Shown: positions 9,791 through 19,369 of the stretch, piece after piece
Layout of the letters: every line of letters starts with the position of its first letter
Position numbering within the stretch: the stretch's first letter is position 1
From: Urechis unicinctus
Lineage: Eukaryota; Annelida; Polychaeta; Xenopneusta; Urechidae
Length of the DNA stretch: 64,000 bases
Direction: 5' to 3'
Assembly: GCA_034190875.2 (NCBI GenBank)
Contig: CM067343.1
Coordinates: forward strand, 36,046,420 to 36,110,419
Made by a program: the position numbers and the translations under genes
Notes under the pieces: generated by a model
What the model saw: only the letters and a program-made list of their open reading frames with translations
The model's database searches: none
Told to the model about the DNA's origin: nothing

Positions 9791-12720
9791 ATTTTTTTCT
9801 TTTCATTTGAACACAAACATAGGCACTAAAGTACACTGAATAACTCAAACAATGGTGCGTGGCGGAAATTCTATTATTAGTCAAGTCATGGCCTCACGAT
9901 ATTCCACCCATCTTCGATTCCCGTCTCTAATTCACCTGCCAATACATTTGCATTCAAAACCAATTATATGTGTAGCTTCTGGTATGCCTAAAAGGTACTC
10001 CAAGAATTACTCTTCTCAGACGACATCGCATATACACGCATTATAATAGACACTAAATGAACCTCGATCATTTAGCGATCGTTTATTTATCATCAAAACG
10101 GTGCAAACCATGATAAGATGATCGCACTATGGTGGCGACAGTCTTTTATGTTGTACAATTTCATGTAAGATGATGCGGCGCCATTTGCTAAATTTACCTT
10201 AAGCGCAATAAGAATTTGTCCAATCCGAATGTATTTGCTCATTTAGATATATGTCTATACCCGACTGATGTTTTACGTGTTTGTTAATTCGTAATATTGA
10301 GCTATAATGCGTTAGTGATATGTTCAATACGCTACTAGCCAATTATTGGAATTCAATGCTTATACAACCGAAATACTCGCGAACGCATTGGAAAAACTCA
10401 ATACAGACTTTGCTTATTAAGAACATTTGCATTCCCAGAAAACGAATAGGCAGCACCCTGCAAAGAAATATCCGGAATAATAATCGCTAACTTGGGTCTG
10501 TTAGCTATTTCCTCTACATTTGTTGTAGGTGCAACAATATTATCAGGATTATCAGGCTGTCGAATATGCCTGTATATTTAACTAGCTTATTGTTCAGAGC
10601 ATCTATGTTATTTTCGTCAATATGCGGCCTCAGATATTTGGAACAGTCGGTTTTATATATATTTGCATCATTTAGGGTATAGTAGGGTTCTCATAATATA
10701 TCCGATTTGTTTCTGGGCTGACGAATTGTGTAGGTAATTATTCCAATATGTAGAGTTAGATAGAGATTGTCCCATAGGCGCATGAATACAATATCTGTCT
10801 ATATCATTCTTAAGCCACCTCAAGAAGACGTGCCGCCCTTGAACCGGAAGTTTCCGTGGATGATTTCTAACAGCTAACATAAAAAGGCTCACAGTATTTG
10901 TGCTTAAAGTTGCGATAGCTAATTGTGGTGGGACCGAGTGGTAGACAGGGGGTTGGGGAGGAGGGGGTTTAATGAACGTCACATCATGTTGGAGAAAGCC
11001 ATCAACGAAAGCTAGCAAATATGGTAAATTGCAATCCACAATTCAAGGCAAATCGCTCACTAGCTGCAAAGAAAACTGGTTTTCAGCTGTGGTCAATGCG
11101 GGAATGACTTATATTTTCTTATGAGATTTAAATTAAATACCATCGTTATTATGTAAAAAAGTAGGATATTTATGTCGCTGTTTTACATCGAGGCCGAGAT
11201 GCCAATTGACTTTAACGCTGCTCGTTTAATACTCAGTCCTTCACCAGCTACCAGCGAACACGTTAACTCGACCTTAAACGGTAATTGCCTTTCTGAATTA
11301 ATCCATGTTTAGCATCCTTGTTTAGCATCGATGCTTAGCATCCACCTTTAGCATCTATGTTAAGCATTTATGTTTAGCACTCTCTCGTCACATCATCAGC
11401 CTCCAGTTGATATATAGGATACCCATCATACCGTTTATGGCAAGCAGAAAATGTTATTGCAAGAACAATGAATCATTTTACCCAATTAGATATTTACCCG
11501 TGATGAACACTAGATTTGGATCCTTTTGTTGGTTTTCGTAATACAGCCTTGTTCTGTGCAAATATATTTGCTGCAAATTGCACGAAAGCATTGGCGGTGA
11601 AGTTTAACAACATTACTATGTTATACTGCCTATTTAAGCAATACACTAATTAAGTCTCTACAAAAAAATTTCTTCGAAAAATCTAGTCCCATATTTGCAT
11701 TATTTGAAGAGAAGTCAACTATTGTGTACACAATAACGTATGAGTTACACCGACAAACAAGTGATGTAACACACGGCGACGATAAGCGATGTAATGTCCA
11801 ACTATGTGACAACTTTGTTTTTAACAAATTGGTAATCGTTGACAGATGTGTTTACACGTTGCTTTACCTGGCAAGACAATGTGTCGAAAATGGCAAGCCA
11901 AGCCAAAACGTCCTTTACATCGACCGAGATGTACCAGAGCGAACACCAGGGTACAGTGTAACAATATTTAATGGTCGCTCAAAATATTTTCATGGAATAT
12001 GCGATGTGTTTTAGAACGCATGAGCATTATTCGGATAACCAATTTTCGGAGGGCGCAAGCACCTTTTTAATCTGCCACTTATAGGGAAACGTTCACGATA
12101 TTAGGATATGCAGGACAAGCAGTTGCAGTTGGTGATGGAAAAAAAATTGCCGACCTAACGGATGTTTATTCAGTACCCCTAAAGACATATAACGCTCAAT
12201 TAGAAATATATACTCTCAATGGTGAGGCTCGCATGATTTTCGGTACCACATTTAGTCATATGTGCCTTGCATAGATATCAGCGTCATAGCACTATTAAAA
12301 CGGTGCAAGTATAATTTGAACAGCCGTAAGCTCAACTCGTATTCCATACTAGGACGAACGGTTTCTTTAGAACTCTTTAAACAACTCATCGCAGATCTGT
12401 AGGGTTAGAAAAAGATGAACAGCAAATCGGAGTGAGTTACTTTTTAGAATCTGTCGCCTAACCGGACACATTTTTGCGCTCCTTTTTATTCTGTCTCGGC
12501 TTCTTAATTAAACCAATTGGGTTAATGCCAGCTGTTTTTCTCAATATGAACCCGTTTCTGACAAGGGGTTCCTTAATTTTCACCAGATACCCTTCCTCAA
12601 AATCATCAGCATTATTAAACATATATGTCTATATATATAGATTCGCCAATTTCACAACGCTTACAATTAGACAGTCCAGTTAGACAGCAATAAAAAATGA
12701 AAATATTTGACCATATTTAG
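9790..12720. other. Copy A-specific 2.9-kb segment
   Basis: In B the flanks join directly (CCAGT at about 47,020 then the equivalent of 12,721 at 47,024), so this is an insertion in A or a deletion in B. CCAGTT occurs at both ends (9784-9789 and 12,675-12,680). The left edge begins with a T-rich run and the right edge has an A-rich run, but no clear terminal inverted repeat or polymerase-like frame is visible. The longest frames (10,668-11,039 minus; 11,724-12,014 plus) match no family I know. Confidence 0.55.
11305..11382. repeat. 13-bp minisatellite, six units
   Basis: Six contiguous 13-base units of the form ATGTTTAGCATCN with one to three changes per unit and no indels: units start at 11305, 11318, 11331, 11344, 11357 and 11370. 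Sits inside the copy A-specific segment. Confidence 0.9.
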
Positions 12721-13645
12721 CACCATTGGTATCTCCATGTACATATGAGCCAGCAGTACCTGAATGACCAACAAGTAGCATGGTTAGTGAAAAAGTTATC
12801 AGTTGCACACTTATTTTAAGGATAGAACATAATTAGCTTCTAATTCCGTAGGTACAAAAGGTGCACCGAATGTAAATATACTTGAACAAAAATTACAATA
12901 TTCAAAAGCGATATAGTAACACATCTGGTGAATTATGATTGTAAGATAAATTACGGAGGAGCTTAATGGGAAAATCCACAGTAACACCATGTACGGCGAT
13001 ATACGAGCAGACGTATTGCTTGATCGAAGCAGTGAATAATGATGGTCGATCATCGTTCTCTTTCATTCGTAAAACGTCTCGGTTGAGTACCACCTATGAA
13101 GAGAATCACAAGATTGGCAATTGCGCGCGATTGCAGGCAATGTAGAAGATTCTTATTTGGGACAGCTCAAGGACAATTGAGGGCTTGTGAGGCAAGCGCA
13201 ATGGGGACCATACGCTTAGTGTGTGTTGTTAAGCAAGGTGGTATGCTGGTGAAAACACATACCACTCTTTCGCATTGTTGCTTCACATATTTATACTGAC
13301 ATGTTATATAAATCGGATATAATTTTTCACAGTGGATTTACGTTATCATGGTGAATTATTTAGCGTATACGGCATGGTAAGGGGTCTTGTGCCCGACCGC
13401 TTTATTAAAGGGTGGTCGATTAATCATAGAATAATGGTTGCACGCGCATGCACCCATATAGTCGTCAGAATACCAATGACTTACTGCATTAAGCTGCAAT
13501 GACAAAGTTTAAAGGTATTTTAAGTGTCATGTCACCGCCATGTTGCAAATCTTAGAATAAGTAGTTATTTTCTCTCATAATCGTACCTTAATGGTTCTGC
13601 CAGGCGGTCAGATGACATTTCGTGATATGAACAAATCCATAATCT
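12720..13645. repeat. Large repeat copy A, block 6
   Basis: Matches 47,024-48,025. The 20 bases 12,736-12,755 equal 47,039-47,058, and 13,046-13,065 equals 47,422-47,441. The central part (about 13,020-13,130) has older relatives at 24.98-25.09, 33.33-33.40, 41.40-41.50, 42.08 and 56.72 kb, and inverted at 44.45-44.52 kb. B has about 80 extra bases near 47.17-47.25 kb. Confidence 0.88.
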
Positions 13646-13732
13646 CCACCGAAAATTCAATAACGGCGCAGATAAATTGGCAGAAACCATTACTCGCCCA
13701 GCAAACATCGCATTAAAGCATGGTTACGCCCA

Positions 13733-13762
13733 AATATGATACCCCTGAATATGATACCCCTG
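13733..13762. repeat. Two-copy 15-bp tandem repeat
   Basis: AATATGATACCCCTG occurs twice without change, at 13,733-13,747 and 13,748-13,762. Confidence 0.9.
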
Positions 13763-14937
13763 ACGTTTTAAGACCCACTGGAATCTCACCTTACTAATAA
13801 AGATTTGTTCTGTGAATAAAGCAGGATGGAGAGTATGGCAATCGAACGCTAATGACAAAACATCCATATATCACTGTTAGGCCGTAGGAATTCTCGACGC
13901 ACACACTTGATATATATTTTGCGAATTACCTTGACATTTATGAGTAATTTAGAATTGGATTTGTGGCAACTGTCCTTCACACGTGTCTAATTACATTGTA
14001 AGGCGTGGTCATTCACACGTGTGCGTAGAGAGTTATCGCAAAAAAAACCACGTGACCCGGCCTATCAGGTTATTTCAAGATGGCAGCATGAAAACAAATC
14101 ATGACATATCCAAAAATTCAATTATCACAATAGATAGGATGTGATCATTTCAGATGTATTCCTTTACTAGTTTTATTTCTTGATTAAACTATTAATAGTA
14201 CTGACGCAAGTTCCACTTAAATCACAAATTGCTCATTTAATTTTGGCCAAGATACCAGCTCGTAGAATAACCCACTAAAGACTGTCAATTACACACACAC
14301 TATCTTTCCAAACTCACTGAATGGTTATTTCGCAATAAACAGTTCGTTGCATAACTTGGACATTGTACTATCATTGGCGAAAATTAATGCTCTGTGCATA
14401 CGATGAAATGTGTTTATCAGACTAAGCTTATACAATTACGCACAAATTGAATATTTGTTTGGGCTTGATTGTAGAGAGCTCAATACTTTCCTCATAGATG
14501 TATGCCACCGTAACATTATGCTTACTCCACAGCGCGACACAGCTTAAAACTGGGGTATGTATTGGACTGGGGTGAGTAAATAGCGACGACAAACTGAATA
14601 AATTTCAATGACATTGTACAGCAATAGGTGGTTATTATCTCAACAAGATGCAGGCTTCAAGCCAACACGGCCAATCGTGTAGAAGCCAGCGATCTGTAAT
14701 GAGCTTTATCAGTTGCCTATGTTGCCGCGTGTGACGTCAGAACTTGTTGGTAAGCAGGGATCGCGATATAAACATATAATGGCATTCAAAGAAGAGAGCA
14801 AGGATCATCCAGTTAGTAGCTAGAAAGACGGATCTCGTAATTGTTATTAATTCTTTACTAACGCTTGGGACTGATTGGTTCGGGATCAGGTCAAATATGC
14901 GTGACGTATTTATTTCGTTCAATTAGGTTCAAACAGA

Positions 14938-15248
14938 ATGCTGAGTAAAACAAAGCACAAGTTGGCAATGTCGTGGATCATTTATCTAAAATATGCGGCT
15001 GCAGAGAAAACCTTAAAGCCCTACCTCCTTAACACCCTACAAACTTCATACCATGAGGAACGCACTACGCGTGCCCTCATTGGTCAACTAATTAAAGGCT
15101 TTAAGCCTCAACCCTAACTACACAGTGGCTGCCCGCCAACTTAGACAGTCCCGAGCAAGCCCTCAACCAAGCAGCATCTTCTGGTATCTCCTCCTACAAT
15201 AGTCTTCAGGCACACCTTTCGGCAGTCATCAAAAAAACCTTAAACTGA
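14938..15248 (+). pseudogene. Decayed coding fragment of unknown family
   Basis: An ATG at 14,938 opens a 59-codon frame to a stop at 15,115. A one-base shift then lets about 43 more codons read on to 15,246 with similar composition. The joined segment is K/A/L/Q-rich and looks helical: it includes E-K-T-L-K-P-Y-L-L-N and R-A-L-I-G-Q-L-I-K-G, then after the shift T-Q-W-L-P-A-N-L-D-S-P-E-Q-A-L-N-Q-A. Local base use is richer in C than the surroundings. I recognise no family; a gag-like or other transposon-derived helical domain is possible but unproven. Confidence 0.35.
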
Positions 15249-15830
15249 ATAAAGAGAAGTTTATATTTCGGCCCCCTACAACGTCGTTGACTTGTTTCTA
15301 CAACAACACATAGCCATCAAGAGAATATAGCCACAACAGCAAACTTGTTTGAGACTACATGCAATGAATTGTTGTACATGCTTTTATTGGCGCCAACCAG
15401 TATCAACGAACCCGAATTAACGCTCTTGGAATTCATATTGCTTTTATTACTGAGGTTTCATTGCGACTATATGCAATAAATCTGCATACATGCCTAGTAC
15501 TGACAAGTACTGTGACATACTTAATACTAATGCACTCACCCCCGATCGTCTTGGTCACCTCTCCCTCAGTAGCATCCCCCCACACCCCCACGAATCATGT
15601 TCGAGTCGGGGATGGGATGTGTGACTGGTGCCTTTAGCTACAATGCTAAATCAGATCGAGAGTCTGGGCTAACCAAAACAAAAGAGCAACGGTTAAATGA
15701 TATATTGGGTAGCACTAACTGGTTAATATCTAAATGCATGAACATTGTAGCCTGTAATCCCCAGTACATTACCTGGAAGATGTATAGTATGATTTTATTG
15801 TGTGATATTATTGTATCTAAAATGCCTTAT

Positions 15831-15878
15831 GAGCTTATTCTAATCGAGGTTCTTGATGAATTCGAGTAGAATAAGCTC
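15831..15878. repeat. Perfect 12-bp inverted repeat (hairpin)
   Basis: GAGCTTATTCTA at 15,831-15,842 is the exact reverse complement of TAGAATAAGCTC at 15,867-15,878, with a 24-base loop. It overlaps the end of a short open frame (15,597-15,869) that I do not recognise. It could be a transposon end, a recombination site or a transcript hairpin. Confidence 0.85.
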
Positions 15879-16479
15879 AAAATGTATAGTGATGATTAAG
15901 AGTACTATTAACCAACCAACTCTTGTGCGCATGTTTGCGAGCTTCCGTTAATAGCTGCCGCACTTCGCGCTGGGGACCTAATCAGTTACCCATGGTCCAA
16001 AAAGACTGCATGCTCCAATGGCAAATGTACTGCTGCGTTTTCACTTTTGCATATGTATTCCAGAAAAGTACATACTTGGGTAACCAGTAGCTGACAAACA
16101 TCGGACATATTTATACCATTATCCTTAGTAATTGCTCGTTGCCACTTGCACTCTGAGTCTCTAATATTGCCATAGAAAAACAGATATTCTTTAAAACACA
16201 GTAAATAGTTCCGTTGTTTGCCTGTTTTATTTGAATGCGCTAGCACGTAGTGATGAAGACGTATTTTATTACGTCTAGCTTAAGACAGATAAACGGAGGG
16301 AAAGAGAGATACAGCAGAACGCTGGGGTATCTATACCTGTTAGAGTGACACGTGACAACTAGAGGTCACTGTTATATGTGCAATAATATGGGGGTTACTC
16401 GTGTATAGCATACATAATATAACATCCCTTTTCTAAAATACGTTACCGTCCGTAGTTAAAATATGACATATTGATATAA

Positions 16480-16572
16480 ACATAACCATAAATGTCGTAC
16501 ATAATTAACCTTAAATGTCATACATACTTAACCATACATACATCACTCATAATTAACCATAACTGAGTCTGT
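16480..16572. repeat. Imperfect 23-bp minisatellite
   Basis: About three and a half units of 22-25 bases with a TTAACCATAAATGTCATACA-like core, at about 16,482, 16,503, 16,527 and 16,551. Units are visibly diverged. Confidence 0.7.
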
Positions 16573-17247
16573 CGGGTGGCTTGGATATGCGTCTAGAGTG
16601 TGTAAGATATGCACTAATGCGACCGTCCTTATCAATTATATTTTACGTATCAACCGTGATAAGCGTCGTCAACCGGTGTGGAGTCACAATCCCCCCACCC
16701 TTCAAATACCATGCCTAGATATCTGAAATTAATGTTACGAACGGGTCACTCTTCAAATTAAATAGTCCCGGTGTAGCAAGTAGAGCCTCTTGAAGTGAGC
16801 ACTCCAAACCCGTCGATTACCATAACAATTAACATCAGCCCGTTAGATCTTCAATTAAAGCTACAATTAATTGTTCCTCTACGCTATCTAACGACGTCAC
16901 ACACTTTTATCAATCTCCACCCTTCACATTCAGTATTCACATGGTGCTTAAGTAAACGTCGTAGAGACCAAGGTGGAAGGCCAAACCCGTACGGCACGTA
17001 GCAGTTTGGAATTCTAGCTCCGCAGTGGCCTCTTGAGATCTCCAGAGTAACTCTATACCGCAGTTTGTAGTTTTTAGTCTGTTTTGCGAGATACGGAATC
17101 CTCACCCCGCATTGAGACCTAAACATTTAAACGTTTTCCAGTTACCATTCACCTGACGTCTCGTCTTCTTTACTACGACCATAAAATATACCGACGTTTA
17201 CGGTGAAACTGCCACATGTACCAAATACAGATTGTTACTGAAATGTC

Positions 17248-17547
17248 TCACTGGTGCCTGCTGTATTGCGAATGTGACTGCTGTTCCGTCTCAAGGTGTT
17301 GCCCCGTGAAGCATGCCAAATATGAGCGAGGTGAGTCAGCTTGTTTCTCAATTTGTGCGGGTTTCCATAACCTACAAATAGGATGCTGAATATTGACAGG
17401 TTGATTTGGTGAGTAGCCTGGCCGCTTCATGGCGCCGCAATTGTAATTATCGTTTTGTTGCGCTCGACTTTCTTCTTGTCGACTCCTGTGAATTTCATTG
17501 TTTCTTGGACCTGTTGTTTTGACTATTAATATGAATAAGAAGGTCAA
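17248..17547 (-). pseudogene. Possible LTR-retrotransposon gag zinc-knuckle relic
   Basis: A 99-codon minus-strand frame. Its central part (residues about 28-75) has the layout of two CCHC zinc knuckles of Gypsy-type gag proteins: Y-N-C-G, then P-G-Y-S-P-N-Q, then I-C-R-L-W, then K-P-A-Q-I-E-K-Q. Most zinc ligands are replaced (only two cysteines fit) and spacing is off, so if real it is dead. No capsid frame is seen upstream (17.55-17.84 kb) and no protease motif downstream. A chance frame is the main alternative. Confidence 0.3.
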
Positions 17548-17846
17548 TGTCAGCCATCAGGATAACTTCCATATTTTCGTCTCGGTCTGAGAGACTTTTG
17601 ACAGATTTGACACCCTCGCCATCACTGTCAAGTTCACTTAGTGCAGGAGCACCATTAATTGTTTAGAGGTGATCTACCCTTGAGCTCTTGTATCTGCCAC
17701 TTTTAGCGGTCGTCCAGAACATCGAGGCGCTTCCTCAAGGCTGCCAAGTCTTTAGTCGTATGAGCAAGGAGGATATTGACAGCGACAGTAGAGCAGTCAA
17801 GCGACACAGACGCGGATCAAAACGACGTCTCGCCCAATGAAACAAG

Positions 17847-17849
<3 letters not shown>

Positions 17850-17892
<43 letters not shown>

Positions 17893-17963
17893 TATATATA
17901 TATAGATAGATATAGAGATATAGATATAGATAGATATATATAGATATATATATAGATATATAT

Positions 17964-18025
<62 letters not shown>

Positions 18026-18036
18026 ATATATATATA

Positions 18037-18093
<57 letters not shown>
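17850..18093. repeat. (TA)n / (GATA)n compound microsatellite
   Basis: About 244 bases of almost pure TA with interspersed GATA/GAGATA and one TCTCTA/TATCTA patch near 18,020-18,040, making the tract partly self-complementary and likely to extrude a cruciform. Positioned 0.2 kb before homology with copy B resumes at 18,310. The minus-strand frame ending in a Y-I-Y-I run is just this repeat. Confidence 0.97.
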
Positions 18094-18095
<2 letters not shown>

Positions 18096-18309
18096 TTTCA
18101 CTATAAAGACCCTAAAAATGGAAGGCTTATTGAATGACAGGGCTGTATCCACAATAGAATGCAAGCTTAGCAGTACCGTTAACCTACCGACCGACTCCGA
18201 GAGCATTTGCGCACTTCTATTTCAGTCGTTTGTATAAATGGCCACAAATTACGTAAGACCGCATGTTGTTATTCAAAATGGCGTTTTCCGCCATAAATAT
18301 CCGTGATAT

Positions 18310-18600
18310 TGCTTTAGTGCACGAAGTATAACATTACTGCTAAGGAGTGGCTGCTGTTAGATAGCTTCAATGTGCAAATGCACGTGGAGTATCACATGAA
18401 ACTAACATGCACATGCTGCATTATTTGCTGCCCGACACAATTTAATCTTTATTTGGAACAGAAACGGGCGGTGGAACGAACCCCTTCGACTTTAACCGAT
18501 TGGACACGATTCATTTATAAACTTCTCGGTTTTTAATTAGGAGCGAAGGTTTACTTCCGGACGAGCGGTGGCTCTCTATCCCTTATGCCGACCCTACTGA
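18310..18600. repeat. Large repeat copy A, block 7
   Basis: Matches 49,373-49,625: the anchor CGAAGGTTTACT at 18,544 is at 49,577, and the GCTTTAGTGCAC run near 18,311 is at 49,374. In A it is followed by about 0.77 kb (18.60-19.37) that B lacks. Confidence 0.8.
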
Positions 18601-19369
18601 CATGGCAATTGGCATTTTTCCCATTTGTATTATGAACAATGGGTAATCTGTGCGCTAAAACGTAATAATTAATCATTTGATTTTAAAGAAAATTATTGAT
18701 TTATTAACCAAGCGTATATCCGTCGTATGATTGGTTTATACATAGTTACTAATGACTTGCGCCTACACTTATCACATGGTATGTTTGATTGCAGCATTAC
18801 AAGATTGTTTTAAAAAGGTCAGTCGTTGGTACAGTGGCTACAGACGCAGACACCTGATACGGTGTAGCTGTCAAGTATGGATAATTTATTATTTGCTAAT
18901 AATGTTTTAGCACAAAGGCTCGCATACAATGCTGTTTACGTTGCGAAACTCCCGAGTATAGCAGACCCACTATTTATCACCCATGAAATAAGTAGTTCTC
19001 CGCATGATTCGCTTCATGAATGCAAGGCATTTTTCAGCTCAAAATGGACATCCCTGTCTGAGCGGAGATATGTTTCCCAAAGTAAATATTGCATCCGGTA
19101 TGTATTTGGGCTAGCCGGATTTCCGAATATATCACCACCCTCATATCGTATGTATCGTATTTTCTGAGTCAAGAAGAACCCTTAGAGACAGCTAACAATA
19201 AATCCTATGGCTATATAGAAGAGAAATAATAGAATAAATTTGCAGTTTCGATTTCCATGTTTGTGTAGCATTTTACTTCGTGTTTTCTCAGAATTACCGG
19301 TGTATTTTTCTATAATGGCAGACAAAGACAGCTTTACTTTATGCATGCAAGCGCAAAAGTCAACAATCA
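18601..19369. other. Copy A-specific 0.77-kb segment
   Basis: Inserted relative to B, where 49,625 runs straight into the equivalent of 19,370. The 96-codon frame at 18,877-19,167 has no family I recognise. A weak tRNA-like stretch at 18,828-18,890 was considered and not accepted. Confidence 0.5.

Larger units (their letters stand above)
13646..18310. other. Copy A-specific 4.7-kb segment
   Basis: Copy B has an unrelated 1.35-kb stretch at this place (48,026-49,372). Contents listed separately: a decayed unknown coding fragment (14.94-15.25 kb), a hairpin (15.83-15.88 kb), a 23-bp minisatellite (16.48-16.57 kb), a possible gag relic (17.25-17.55 kb minus) and a TA/GATA microsatellite (17.85-18.09 kb). 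The density of unrelated remnants suggests nested insertions. Nothing recognised in 13.65-14.93 apart from a 15-bp duplication at 13,733-13,762. Confidence 0.55.

Noticed and set aside
10668-11039. 123-codon minus frame with a proline run
   Set aside because: The proline run is a reversed GGGGGTTTGGGG-type stretch; nothing else supports coding.
17009-17120. Possible three-unit tandem repeat around CCGCAG/CCGCAT motifs
   Set aside because: Units share only short, widely spaced words; could not be aligned convincingly.
18024-18206. Minus frame with a Y-I repeat tail
   Set aside because: It is the TA microsatellite translated.
18828-18890. tRNA-like stretch (TGGTACAGTGGCTAC)
   Set aside because: A-box-like only; no B box and no cloverleaf.
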